Shown: positions 46,279-56,633, counted from the stretch's first letter. The stretch: DNA of 64,000 nt from Prosthecodimorpha staleyi (GCF_018729455.1 NZ_JAHHZF010000004.1:426175-490174); one strand, 5' to 3'. The notes: generated from the letters alone by a model not told the origin. Numbers and translations are program-made.

Positions 46279-47817
46279 CTATTCCGGCGCGGTGAAGGCC
46301 TTCCAGTCGACGGCCTTTTCGTAGGCATGGGCAATCCGCAGCAGAAGCCCGTCGTCGAGATGGCGGCCGATCAGCTGGAGGCTGATCGGAAGGCCGCCTG
46401 CCTTGCCGCAGGGCACGGCGAGGGCAGGATGACCGGTATAGTTGGTCGGCTTGGTGTTGCCGGCGACCGGCAGCACCATCCAGTTCTGGCGCAGGTTCAT
46501 GTCGACGGCGGCGAGATGGTCGCTCGGGATCCTGTCCGGGAACGGGGCGACGGTGCGCACCGTCGGCAGGGCCAGGACGTCCACCTCGGCAAGGGCGCGG
46601 TCGAAGGCGGCCGTGTAGGCCTTGCGCATGTTGTGAGCCTTGGCATAGGCGCCGCCATGGAAATTGCGCCGCGCCAGCAAGCCGACCAGCAGGTTCAGCT
46701 TGGTGCGCGCGGGCAGAAGATCGGCATGCTGGCTCCACATCCGGTCAATGGCGGTGATCACCGATGCGGGATAGTGGGTCACCGCGCCGAAGCCGAAGAA
46801 GCCGGACTGGAAGACCGACAGCGCGCCTTCGAAGACGAGCGCCGCATAGGCACCGGCGAGTTCGACGTGAGCCGGCACCGAGATCCGGCGCACCTCGGCG
46901 CCGAGCCGCTCCAGCGTGGCGATCGCGGCCAGCACACCGTCGGCCACTTCGGGCTGGATCGGCTCTGCAAAGCCTTCCTCGAGGATGCCGATCTTCAGCC
47001 CCGCGACACCCCCGTCGAGGCCGCTCAGGACATCGATACCGTCCGGAATGCCCCGGCGCTGGCGCGGGTCGAGGTCGTCGTAGCCGGCCACGGCCTGCAG
47101 CGCGCGGGCGAGATCCTCGGTGGTTCGGGCCATGGGGCCGACATGATCGAGGCTCGGCTCGAAGGCGAAGCCGGCACCAAAATGGGAAACCAGCCCGAAG
47201 GTCGGCTTCAGGCCGAGGACGCCGCAATAGGCGGCGGGGAGCCGGATCGAGCCGCCCTGATCGCCGCCGAAGGAGATGTCGACCTCGCCGGCCGCCAGCG
47301 CGGCGCCGGATCCCGAAGAGGAACCGCCGGTGAGGCGGGCGGGGTCGTGCGGATTGAGCGGGCGACCGTAGTCGCCGACGAAGCCGTTCATCATCATCTT
47401 GCCGACGACATGACCGCCGGCGGCCAGAACACGCGTCACCACGGTGGCGTCGATGTCGGGCACGAAGCCCTCCATGGCCTGCGAGGTGAAGACCTGCGGA
47501 ATGCCGGCGACGCTGATGTGATCCTTGAAGCTCACCGTCTTGCCGGCCAGCAGTCCCGTCGGAGCGCCGCCGATGCTGCATTTCCAGAGCCAGGCCCGGT
47601 ATCGGTCCTCCTCCGGTCCGGGTCGGTAGCCGCGGGCCCGTTCGGGGTGGAGCACGGTCGGGGCGCCGTCGTCCGTGCGCGACTGGACGAAGGCATCGAG
47701 GTCGCGCAGCGCGTCGCGCATCACCGGCCCGTAGAGCGCGGCCTCTTCCGGTGCGAGGTGGATGCCGAGCGTGGCGGCAAGATCGACGAGACCGGCGGCA
47801 TCGGGCATCGAGAACAT
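46279..47817 (-). CDS. Amidase with N-terminal helical extension
   Basis: 512 residues. Amidase-signature family with the catalytic triad Lys98 (VSFKDHI), cis-Ser in GGSSSGSG (164-171) and nucleophile Ser190 (GGDQGGSIRLPA). The ~75-residue N-terminal helical extension and GGDQGGSIR motif fit the nitrile-hydratase-linked/Rhodococcus-type amidases that hydrolyse aliphatic or aryl amides. Residues 14-46 (AATLGIHLAPEEAALYG...) resemble the free-standing small protein encoded upstream. Probably co-transcribed with that gene and the second amidase (82 bp and 27 bp gaps). Confidence 0.92.
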   Translation of the reverse strand: MFSMPDAAGLVDLAATLGIHLAPEEAALYGPVMRDALRDLDAFVQSRTDDGAPTVLHPERARGYRPGPEEDRYRAWLWKCSIGGAPTGLLAGKTVSFKDHISVAGIPQVFTSQAMEGFVPDIDATVVTRVLAAGGHVVGKMMMNGFVGDYGRPLNPHDPARLTGGSSSGSGAALAAGEVDISFGGDQGGSIRLPAAYCGVLGLKPTFGLVSHFGAGFAFEPSLDHVGPMARTTEDLARALQAVAGYDDLDPRQRRGIPDGIDVLSGLDGGVAGLKIGILEEGFAEPIQPEVADGVLAAIATLERLGAEVRRISVPAHVELAGAYAALVFEGALSVFQSGFFGFGAVTHYPASVITAIDRMWSQHADLLPARTKLNLLVGLLARRNFHGGAYAKAHNMRKAYTAAFDRALAEVDVLALPTVRTVAPFPDRIPSDHLAAVDMNLRQNWMVLPVAGNTKPTNYTGHPALAVPCGKAGGLPISLQLIGRHLDDGLLLRIAHAYEKAVDWKAFTAPE

Positions 47818-47899
47818 GCGGGAGCTCCATCGGATCGGGCACGGGGCCGCCGGCCGCCTGCGGGGCGCGACCGAAACGCGGCGATCGGGGTGCCGGGCG

Positions 47900-48097
47900 T
47901 CAGCCCGGCAGCTTCAGGGCCGCCGGTGCGGGCGTGAAGATGCTGCTCGGCTCCTCGGCGTAGGATCGGTCGAACGCGCGGAGGGCCGCGGCCGACTGTT
48001 CCAAATCGCTGACGAAAGCCTCGAAGGCCGGAATCTCGTCCGGCGGGAAGTTCAGGCCGAGTTCGGCCATGCGTTCGACGAAAGTCGGCTTCGACAT
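47900..48097 (-). CDS. Small GatC/AtzG-like helical protein, putative amidase partner
   Basis: 65 residues with AAGGAA before the ATG. Sequence has two predicted helices (FVERMAELGLNFPPDEIPAFEAFVSDLEQSAAALRAF) and a Pro-rich tail (EEPSSIFTPAPAALKLPG). GatC and AtzG are similarly small helical subunits that wrap around their amidases (GatA, AtzE), ending in a comparable 'P..vF.P' tail. It lies 27 bp downstream of one amidase gene and 82 bp upstream of the other. Its first 35 residues match the N-terminal extension of the downstream amidase (LG[LI]x[FL]xPxE). No homologue identified by name; function inferred from context. Confidence 0.65.
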   Translation of the reverse strand: MSKPTFVERMAELGLNFPPDEIPAFEAFVSDLEQSAAALRAFDRSYAEEPSSIFTPAPAALKLPG

Positions 48098-48124
48098 GTT
48101 CGGTTCCTTCCGGTGCGGAGCGGC

Positions 48125-49531
48125 TCAGGCGGCAAGCGCGGCGTCGGTGGCGAAGGCGGGGCGCCGGGAGCGGAAGGCGGTCGCCTTCTCGAAAGCCGAG
48201 CCGATCCTGAGCGCGGTCGGGTCGGCGAAGGGCCGGGCGGCGATCTGCAGGGCGACCGGCAGGCCCGCGGCGGTGAAGCCGTTGCAGACCGACAGGGCCG
48301 GACTGCCGGTCACATTGAAGACGGAGGTCAGGTTCAGGCCGCGGGGAACGGCGCCCTCGCCGAATTCCGGCGCAGGCCTGTGCCAACCGGCCGTGACGAC
48401 CGCATCGCAACCGGTCAGGACGGCGGCCATCTCGGCGACCAGACGGCCGCGATGGCGGACGGCGGTGACATAGTCGGAGGCGCGCAGGAAGGCGCCCGCG
48501 GCCAATCGGCGGCGGCCCAGCGCGCCGTAGAGCATCGGCGTGCGGGTGAGATGGCGCTCATGGATCGAATAGGCCTCGGCACGCGAGATCACGTTGAGCA
48601 CGTCGCCATAGTGGCTGAGCGGCGAGACCGTGACGGTCTTCACGGTGGCGCCGAGCGCTTCCAGCACTTTCACGGAGGCCTCGAAGGCGGCCGCGACCTC
48701 CGGATCGCAGTCCAGGTCGGTCTCGTGGAAATGGCGGATCGCGCCGATCGTCATGCCGGCAATGCCGTCGGACAGGCCGTGCAGGAAATCCGGCTTGGGC
48801 ACGTCGGCGCTGGCCGGGTCGAGCGGATCGTAGCCGGCCAGCGCGTCCATCATCAGGGCGCAATCCTCGCTGGTCCAGCACATCGGGCCGCCGTGATCGA
48901 GACTGAAGGACAAAGGCAGGATGCCGCGGCGGCTGACCAGGCCGTAGGTCGGCTTGTGGCCGGCGATGCCGCACATCGCGGCGGGGAAGCGGATCGAGCC
49001 GCCGGTATCGGTCCCCATCGCACCCGGACATAGTCCGGCGGCGACCGCCGCGCCGGAGCCGGAGGAAGATCCACCGGGCATGCGGGCGAGATCCCAGGGA
49101 TTGCGGGCGGGCGGCCATGGCAGATCGAAGGACGGACCGCCGGTCGCGAATTCGTGGGTTGCCAGCTTGCCGAGAATGATTGCCCCCGCGGCCTTGAGCA
49201 GGGCTACCGTGTGGGCGTCCTCGTCGGGAACGTGGTCCCTGAACAGCGCGGAGTGGCCGGTCGTGGCCGTCCCGGCAGTGTTGTAGATGTCCTTCAAACC
49301 GATCGGAATGCCGTGCAGCGGCCCCCGGTAGCGCCCGGCGGCGATTTCCGCTTCGGCGGCACGCGCCGCCGTCAGCGCGCTTTCCTCCATGAGCAGAATG
49401 AAGGCGTTCAACCGGGAATCCAGCGCCTTGATCCGCGCGATGAAGGCCTGCGTCAACTCGATCGGAGAGAGCTTGCGGGTCGCGATCAGGCGCGACGCCT
49501 CGGCGATGGTCAGGAAGTGCAGATCGGACAT
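48125..49531 (-). CDS. Amidase (GatA/AtzE-like)
   Basis: 468 residues from ATG 49531 (an upstream ATG at 49549 is less likely). Amidase-signature enzyme: Lys80 (GIPIGLKDIYNTAG), cis-Ser in GGSSSGSG (153-160) and Ser179 (GTDTGGSIRFPAAMCGIAGHKPTYGLVS). It lacks the N-terminal extension found in the neighbouring amidase and starts almost directly with the helix typical of GatA/AtzE, which use a small helical partner. The small gene 27 bp downstream could supply that partner. Substrate not determinable; carbamoyl, biuret-like or aryl amides are all possible. Confidence 0.92.
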   Translation of the reverse strand: MSDLHFLTIAEASRLIATRKLSPIELTQAFIARIKALDSRLNAFILLMEESALTAARAAEAEIAAGRYRGPLHGIPIGLKDIYNTAGTATTGHSALFRDHVPDEDAHTVALLKAAGAIILGKLATHEFATGGPSFDLPWPPARNPWDLARMPGGSSSGSGAAVAAGLCPGAMGTDTGGSIRFPAAMCGIAGHKPTYGLVSRRGILPLSFSLDHGGPMCWTSEDCALMMDALAGYDPLDPASADVPKPDFLHGLSDGIAGMTIGAIRHFHETDLDCDPEVAAAFEASVKVLEALGATVKTVTVSPLSHYGDVLNVISRAEAYSIHERHLTRTPMLYGALGRRRLAAGAFLRASDYVTAVRHRGRLVAEMAAVLTGCDAVVTAGWHRPAPEFGEGAVPRGLNLTSVFNVTGSPALSVCNGFTAAGLPVALQIAARPFADPTALRIGSAFEKATAFRSRRPAFATDAALAA

Positions 49532-50021
49532 GGGCGGCTCGCTCGACACGGAGGTGGACGCAACCCCGCAGGGTCACAGACCGGTTTTTGGATACAAATT
49601 TCAGGCCAATCAGAAATTACGTACGATAACGTCGCCTATTCGGTCGAAATTATCATCTTTAGGATACAATATCGACCGGAAACCAAACCTTCCGCCGCGC
49701 CGTGTGCCGATGGAGGCGGCAGATGCCCGATATGCCGGCAGGCACTGGACCCGTGCCGGAAGCGTGCGGTCTCCCGCCGGCCTGCGGGCCGGCGCGCGTG
49801 ATAGGCGCGGCCCGCGGTGGCCGGACCGACGGCCGTCGGAGCCCCGGGGGCCGCCGTGGGTCGGCCGCGGGAGCCTGCGGCGCGGCCCTTGCCGGGTCCG
49901 TACCCGGCCCCCTACCGGGCCGATGCCGGGCGCCCCGGCCGAACCGGACCATGCCCGCAGAAGGGCAGCCTGCCCAAAGTATCACCTTGCCACCATACCA
50001 CTGGTATACCATTGTCATGCC
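49532..50021. other. 490-bp divergent intergenic region
   Basis: No supported gene. The amidase-proximal half (49580-49680) is AT-rich: GGATACAA occurs at 49590-49597 and 49662-49669, the first within the imperfect dyad TTTG-GATA-CAAA (49588-49599 region), and AATTTC (49597-49602) is inverted as GAAATT (49613-49618) with a 10-base spacer. The middle is very GC-rich with potential hairpins at 49776-49793 (7-bp stem) and 49891-49908 (7-bp stem, CCGT loop). The right end holds the GntR operator. Confidence 0.6.
49995..50011. promoter_or_regulatory. Candidate GntR operator with two overlapping palindromes
   Basis: ATACCA-C-TGGTAT (49995-50007) overlaps the perfect 10-bp palindrome TGGTATACCA (50002-50011). 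The element ends 10 bp before the GntR ATG, overlapping the expected ribosome site and promoter, a position suited to autorepression. TGGT-N2-ACCA dyads are usual for FadR/VanR-type GntR proteins. Confidence 0.6.
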
Positions 50022-50795
50022 ATGACGACTCCAACCGAACCATGGCCTTCCGAGGGCGGCTCCTCGGTGCTCGAAGCGGCCGGCACGGATACCGCCGGCG
50101 CGCCCTCGCCGCCGCGTGCAGCCCCCAATCCGGGGCCGGGCGCCGAAGACGACGGCGGCAATCTGGCTGAGGGTGCCTTCGACACTCTGCGCGCCATGAT
50201 CCTTGGCGGGTCGCTGCCGGGCGGCGTTCGGCTACAGGAAAGGCGGCTCGCCGAACGGCTGGGGCTTTCCCGCACGCCGGTGCGCGAAGCGATCGGTCGT
50301 CTCGTCGGCGAGGGCTATGTGAAGCGGGAAGGCGGGATGCTGACGGTCAGCCCGGTCTCGGTCGAGGACATTCTGGAGATCCTGACCGTCCGCCGGGCCG
50401 TCGAAGGCGAGGCCGCGGAAATCGCGGCCGGGCGCTGCGAACCGGCATTGATCGAAAACGTGCGTGCGGCGGTCACCGGCATGCTCTCGCCCGCCGACGT
50501 GACGCCGGAGCGTCATTGGTCGGTCGACGATCTCGTCCATCTGACGATCGCACGCGCGACCGGCAACAAGCTCCTCATCCGCCTCGTCAGCGACCTGCGC
50601 GCGCGCACGCGCATGTTCGGCCTCGCCCGCATCCCCCGCCGCTTCGATCCGGGCAAGGCCGAGCATCTCGCCATCCTGGATGCAATCCGCGAGGGCGACG
50701 GCGCCGCTGCCGCCGCCGCGATGCGGTTTCACATCGACAATGCCCGGCTGGCCATCCTCGACACCCTGGCCGGTCCGGCTTTGCTGAAACGCTAA
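50022..50795 (+). CDS. GntR-family regulator (FCD domain)
   Basis: 257 residues from ATG 50022; the open frame upstream is non-coding. A ~45-residue low-complexity Pro/Ala/Gly-rich N-terminus precedes the winged HTH (about 50-110: GAFDTLRAMILGGSLPGGVRLQERRLAERLGLSRTPVREAIGRLVGEGYV) and an FCD domain (LVHLTIARATGNKLLIRLVSDLR). Heads the GATase/ABC/M24 operon. Likely senses a carboxylate derived from the imported compound. Confidence 0.92.
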   Translation: MTTPTEPWPSEGGSSVLEAAGTDTAGAPSPPRAAPNPGPGAEDDGGNLAEGAFDTLRAMILGGSLPGGVRLQERRLAERLGLSRTPVREAIGRLVGEGYVKREGGMLTVSPVSVEDILEILTVRRAVEGEAAEIAAGRCEPALIENVRAAVTGMLSPADVTPERHWSVDDLVHLTIARATGNKLLIRLVSDLRARTRMFGLARIPRRFDPGKAEHLAILDAIREGDGAAAAAAMRFHIDNARLAILDTLAGPALLKR

Positions 50796-50920
50796 CTCGG
50801 GGCGCGGTCGTCCGGAGACCCTCCGCATGCCCTGCCGTCCCGTCTGTCCGGAACCGCCTGCCGCGGCCCCGATCCTCGCCCCGCCCCTCACGAGACCTCA
50901 GTCAGCCGACGGAACCGACC

Positions 50921-51652
50921 ATGTCCCGACCGCGCCTGCTCTACCTTCTGAACGGCACCACGCGGACCACCGCATCCCGCCTGCCGGATCTCTTTGGCGA
51001 CGAAGGGCTCGCGGTCGACATGCTGTGGGCCTATGGCGGCGAATTCCCGGAGGATCTCGGCGTCTATGACGGCATCTTCCTGTCCGGCAGCCCGCACGGC
51101 GCCTACGAGACGATCGACTGGATCGAGCGCGAGCATGACCTGATCCGCGATGCCGCGGCGCGGGACATCCCGATGCTGGGCATCTGCTTCGGTCATCAAA
51201 TCCTTGCGTCCGCACTGTGCGGCCGCGACCAGGTGTTCCGCCGGACCTCCTGCGAAGTCGCCTACAAGTGGCTGTCGACCACGCCGGCCGCAGGCCGGGA
51301 CCGCCTCGCCGCCGAGCTTGGCCCGGAGGTCTACATGTTCGTCTGGCACAACGACGAGGTCCGTGCCGGACACCCGGACATGGAGATCCTGGCATCGTCG
51401 GACCTCTGCCCGAACCAGATCTGGCGCCATGCGCGCTATCGCGCGTGGGGCATCCAAGGGCATCCGGAAGTGACCCGCGCCGAAGCGGTGGCCTGGTTCG
51501 AGCAAAGCCGGGCACGGCTGGAAGACGACGGCGCGGTCATCGCCGAACTGCAGGCGAGCGCCGACGACGCCCTGCCGGCCAAGACCATGCTGACCCGGTT
51601 TGCCCGGCTGGTCGCCGACGATGCGGCCGGAGCGGCCCGGCGCAGCGCCTGA
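50921..51652 (+). CDS. Class I glutamine amidotransferase-like hydrolase
   Basis: 243 residues from ATG 50921. Complete GATase catalytic triad: Cys89 in GICFGHQ, His181 and Glu183 in GIQGHPEVT. It is free-standing with no synthase domain. Free class I GATase-like proteins include gamma-glutamyl hydrolases such as PuuD. Next to a solute-binding protein and other hydrolases, it most likely cleaves a gamma-glutamyl or similar amide of an imported substrate. Family sure, substrate not. Confidence 0.88.
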   Translation: MSRPRLLYLLNGTTRTTASRLPDLFGDEGLAVDMLWAYGGEFPEDLGVYDGIFLSGSPHGAYETIDWIEREHDLIRDAAARDIPMLGICFGHQILASALCGRDQVFRRTSCEVAYKWLSTTPAAGRDRLAAELGPEVYMFVWHNDEVRAGHPDMEILASSDLCPNQIWRHARYRAWGIQGHPEVTRAEAVAWFEQSRARLEDDGAVIAELQASADDALPAKTMLTRFARLVADDAAGAARRSA

Positions 51653-51723
51653 CCGCCGGCGCCGACGGACATGAAGCAAGACGTCCCCCGCAAAGCCTCG
51701 AACCTGAAACGGAAGGTCTCGTC

Positions 51724-52770
51724 ATGAAGCGCAGAACTCTCCTCACCGCGGCTGTCGCCGCCTGGATGCTCCTCCCCGCCGCTGCGGCGTCGGCCGAGGA
51801 GATGGTCTTCGCCAGTTGGGGCGGCGCCTATCAGGAGGCCATCCGCAAGGCCTGGCTGGAACCCTTCGCCAAGGCGAGCGGCGTGAAATTCGAAGAGGAC
51901 ACGGGGCCTGAGACGGCCAAGATCAAGGCGATGGTCGAGACCAAGTCGGTCACCTGGGACATCGTCACGGCCGGCGGCGGCGGCCTGATGCGCGGCGTGG
52001 CGCAAGGCCTGTTCGAACCGATTACCGACGAGATGGTCAACCAGGCGGACGTGCTCGACGGCGCCAAGAACCCCTACGGCGTGCCCTCCGAGATCTTCAG
52101 CACCCTGATCGGCTTCTCCACCAAAGCCTTTCCGGCCGGCGGCGCGCAGCCGAAGACCTTCGCCGACTTCTTCGACGTGGCGAAGTTCCCGGGCAAGCGC
52201 ACGCTGCCCGACAAGCCCGAGACCGTGCTCGAAGCCGCGCTCCTCGCCGACGGCGTGCCGGCCGGCGATGTCTATAAGACGCTCTCGACCGACGCCGGCA
52301 TGAAGCGGGCGCTCGACAGGATCGCCGCGCTGAAACCCAATGTCGCGGTCTGGTGGTCGAGCGGCGCGCAGCCGGTCCAGGCGCTCGGCGCCGGCGACGT
52401 GGTGATGGCGCTCGGCTGGAACGGCCGCTTCCAGGCCGGCATGGATTCCAACCTGCCGATCGCCATGTCGTGGGACCAGCAGATCCCGCAGGTCGGCTAC
52501 TTCATGATCCCGAAGGGCGCGCCCAACAAGGCGGCGGCGGTGAAGTTCCTGAACTTCATCCTGAAGCCGGAGATCAACGCCGAGCTGTCGCGCCACGTCG
52601 CCTATGGCCCGGCCACCAAGGGCGCCTGGAGCCATATCGACGCCAAGCGCGCCGAACGGCTGCCTTCGACGGCCGAGCGGCTGAAGAATGCGCTGTTCCT
52701 GGACATCGAATGGTGGGCCAAGAACGGCGCCAAGGCGACCGAGGCCTATACGGCCATGATCAAGGGTTGA
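51724..52770 (+). CDS. PotD-like extracellular solute-binding protein
   Basis: 348 residues from ATG 51724. Signal peptide MKRRTLLTAAVAAWMLLPAAAASA. Mature SBP family 1/PotD-like domain starting EEMVFASWGGAYQEAIRKAWLEPFAKASGVKFEEDTG, with WDIVTAGGGGLMRGVAQGLFEP and the DxVMALGWNGRFQAG segment common in this subgroup. Delivers its ligand to the fused permease encoded two genes later. Two bases separate it from the M24-family gene. Confidence 0.93.
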   Translation: MKRRTLLTAAVAAWMLLPAAAASAEEMVFASWGGAYQEAIRKAWLEPFAKASGVKFEEDTGPETAKIKAMVETKSVTWDIVTAGGGGLMRGVAQGLFEPITDEMVNQADVLDGAKNPYGVPSEIFSTLIGFSTKAFPAGGAQPKTFADFFDVAKFPGKRTLPDKPETVLEAALLADGVPAGDVYKTLSTDAGMKRALDRIAALKPNVAVWWSSGAQPVQALGAGDVVMALGWNGRFQAGMDSNLPIAMSWDQQIPQVGYFMIPKGAPNKAAAVKFLNFILKPEINAELSRHVAYGPATKGAWSHIDAKRAERLPSTAERLKNALFLDIEWWAKNGAKATEAYTAMIKG

Positions 52771-52772
52771 CC

Positions 52773-53903
52773 ATGAGCATCGCCCGTCCCTGGTTCGCGC
52801 GCGAGGAGTATCTCGCGCGCGTCGAAAGACTGCGCGCTGGTCTGGCCGCGCAGGACCTCGACGCCCTGGTCGCGTTCATGCCCGAGACCGTCACCTGGTC
52901 GACCGGTTTCTTCACGCGCGGCTATTCGAGCTATCAGTTCGCGATCATTCCAGTCGCCGGCGATCCGGTGCTCTTCTGCCGGGATGTCGAGGAATACTAT
53001 CTCGACGCGACCTGCGTCTTTCCCGGCCGTGTGATGTGGACGGATTCCGACGATCGCGACGCCGTCGCGGCCGGGGCGATCCGCGCCGCGCTCGGGCCGA
53101 AGGCGCGGATCGGCATCGAGATGGGCGCCTGGCCGCTCAGCGCCGGCCGGTTCGCCGCCCTCAAGGCCGCGCTGCCGGAGTTCAGCTTCGTCGACTGTAC
53201 CGCCCTGACGACCCGACTGCGCCTCGTCAAGTCGCCCGCCGAGATCGCCTACCAGCGGGCGGCCGCGCGGGCGGCCGAAGCCGGGATGGCGGCCGGGATC
53301 GAGGCGGCGGTCGCCGGTGCGAGCGAACGCGAGATGGCCGCCGGCATCTGCGCCGCCATGATCCGCGCCGGCTCGGATCTTCCGGGGCCGGGCGTCCTTT
53401 CGTCCGGCGAACGCGCCTTCCACCTGCACGGCGGCTATTCCGACCGGGTGCTCGAACGGGGCGACATCGTCCAGCTCGAAGTGACGCCGAATGTCCGTCA
53501 TTACCATGCCCGTTTCATGCGGCCGATGAAGGTGGGGTTCGCCACCGACGACGAGCAGCGCATCGTCGAGACCCTGATCGCCATCCAGGACCAGGCCATC
53601 GCGGCGGTCGCGCCGGGCGTCGCCGCCACGGTTCCGGACCGCGTTTATCGCGAGGGCGTGCTCGGCGCCGGACTGCGCGAGACCTACACCAACAAGACCT
53701 TTTATTCGGTCGGCCTGCTCCTGCAGCCGAGCGGCGGCGAACCGCTGGAGGCGGAGCCCAAGGCGACCTGGCGCTTCGAGCCCGGCATGGTCTTCCACAC
53801 CTATGTGCTGGCGCATGGCTTCGGCATGTCCGAAACGATCGCCGTGACCGAGACCGGGTGCGAGCGGTTGACCACCTTCCCCCGCCGGCTTTTCGTGACC
53901 TGA
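52773..53903 (+). CDS. M24-fold (creatinase/ectoine-hydrolase-like) protein with degenerate metal site
   Basis: 376 residues. N-terminal creatinase domain (WFAREEYLARVERLRAGLAAQDLDALVAFMPETVTWSTGF) and C-terminal pita-bread domain (from about 155, KSPAEIAYQRAAARAAEAGMAAGIEA). Of the five metal ligands of M24 aminopeptidases, the two Asp positions are Glu236 and Ala246 (IVQLEVTPNVRHYHARFMRP) and the His region reads NKTFYSVG, while the Glu residues are retained in FEPGM (Glu336) and MSETIAVTE (Glu354). Metal-free M24 hydrolases such as creatinase work this way; ectoine hydrolase-like members also look similar. Probably hydrolyses a C-N bond in the imported compound. Confidence 0.85.
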   Translation: MSIARPWFAREEYLARVERLRAGLAAQDLDALVAFMPETVTWSTGFFTRGYSSYQFAIIPVAGDPVLFCRDVEEYYLDATCVFPGRVMWTDSDDRDAVAAGAIRAALGPKARIGIEMGAWPLSAGRFAALKAALPEFSFVDCTALTTRLRLVKSPAEIAYQRAAARAAEAGMAAGIEAAVAGASEREMAAGICAAMIRAGSDLPGPGVLSSGERAFHLHGGYSDRVLERGDIVQLEVTPNVRHYHARFMRPMKVGFATDDEQRIVETLIAIQDQAIAAVAPGVAATVPDRVYREGVLGAGLRETYTNKTFYSVGLLLQPSGGEPLEAEPKATWRFEPGMVFHTYVLAHGFGMSETIAVTETGCERLTTFPRRLFVT

Positions 53904-53907
53904 CGCC

Positions 53908-55628
53908 ATGGCGATTGCCGAGCCGCCGCTTGCCAGCCCCAGCCCCGCGGCCGTACCGGCCGTCGCCGGCGTGCCCGTCCGACCGGCGCGCCGCTTCGGC
54001 GGCTGGCTCGGTCTCCTGCCGATGGCGGTCCTTCTGACCGCCGCCTTCGCCGTACCGGTCGTCTCTCTGCTGCGGCTCGGCTTCGGCGAAGGCGGGCTTT
54101 CTCTCGAGCATTTCCGGCGCATCGCCGAGGTCCCGCTCTACCGCTCGATCCTGGCGACGACCCTGACGATCTCGGCGCTGACGACGGTCCTGTGCGTGGT
54201 GCTCTCCTACCCGGTCGCCTATCTGATGGCCACCGTCGGACCGCGGCTGCGCGCCGTCCTGGTCGTCGTGGTCCTGCTGCCCTTCTGGACCAGTTCGCTC
54301 GTCCGCACCACCGCCTGGATCGTGATCCTGCAGGGCAATGGCATCCTCAACAAGCTGCTGATGGGGGTCGGGCTGACCTCCGAGCCGGTCGCCTTCGTCT
54401 ACAATCTTTCCGGCGTCCTGATCGGCATGACGCATGTGCTGATGCCATTCGTGGTGCTGCCGCTCTACGCCGCCCTGCGCTCGCTCGATCTCTCGACCGT
54501 CCAGGCGGCCGAAGGGCTCGGTGCCGGACCGGCCACGGTTTTCGTGCGCGTCGTGCTGCCGCTGACCGCCCCCGGGGCGGTTGCCGGCGCCACGATCGTT
54601 TTCATGAATGCCATCGGCTTCTACATCACGCCGGCCCTCATGGGCGGTCCGGCACAGACCATGATTTCGCAGGTCATCGCCGACAACGTCAATCGCGAGC
54701 TGAACTGGGGCTTCGCCGCCGCGCTGTCGACCATGCTGCTCGGCGCGACGCTGGTGATCTTCATGCTGTTTCAGCGCGCCTTCGGGCTGGAACGGCTCTT
54801 CTCCGGCGCGGGAAGCTCGCGCAGCGGCGAGCCGTTCCGCCTGACCTCGCGCGGGCGCAGCGCCGGGGGCGTCCTCAGCGTCGTGTTCGGACTGCTCGTC
54901 GCCATCTTCCTGATCGCACCGATCCTGGTCGTATTCCCGATGAGCCTCGGTGCCTCGCCCTTCCTGTCCTTCCCACCCGACGACTATTCCCTCCGCTGGT
55001 ACGCGAACTTCTTCGAGACCTCGAAGTGGTTCAACGCCCTGATCCGATCGCTCCAGGTCGCGGGGCTGACGGTGGCCGGCGCCGTCGTCATCGGCACCGC
55101 CGCGGCGATCGGGCTCGGCCGCATCCCGGCACGCTGGCGCACAGCGATCGAAACGCTCTTCGTGCTGCCGATGATCGTGCCGGTGATCATTCTGGCGGTC
55201 GGGCTCTACTACTTGTTCGCTCCCACCGGCCTGGTCGGCACCATCTGGGGCCTGGCGATCGGCCATACCGTGCTGGCCGCCCCCTATGTCTTCGTCACCG
55301 TACGCGCCTCCTTGAAGTCCTTCGATCCGAGCCTGGAACTGGCTGCCCTCGGGCTCGGCGCCTCGTGGACCACCATGGCGCGGCGCATTCTGGTGCCGAC
55401 GATCCTGCCCGGCATTCTGGCCGGCGCCGTATTCGCCTTCATCACCTCCTTCGACGACGTGGTGCTGGCCCTGTTCCTGACCAATATCCGGACGCGAACG
55501 CTGCCCAAGCTGATGTACGAGGGCGTGGCGCACGAGATCGACCCGACCATCATCGCCGCCGCCGGCCTGATCATCCTGGTCACCGTCCTCCTGATGCTGG
55601 TCAATCTCCTTGTGACGAGAAGACGCGC

Positions 55629-55632
<4 letters not shown>
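53908..55632 (+). CDS. Fused two-domain ABC permease (PotB-PotC type in one chain)
   Basis: 574 residues, twice the usual size, with about twelve membrane segments. Two permease domains each have an EAA loop: AAEGLGAGPATVFVRVVLPLTAPG (about 198-221) and AALGLGASWTTMARRILVPTILPG (about 477-500). The first half is PotB-like (LLPFWTSSLVRTTAWIVILQGNG), the second PotC-like (PMSLGASPFLSFPPDDYSLRWYANFF). A single polypeptide thus replaces the usual heterodimer. Five bases after the M24 gene; the stop overlaps the ATPase start. Confidence 0.93.

Positions 55633-56633
<1,001 letters not shown>

Noticed and set aside
44944..47937. 997-codon open frame on the plus strand
   Set aside because: Antisense to the methyltransferase and amidase genes, whose motifs are unmistakable; composition is typical of a shadow frame.
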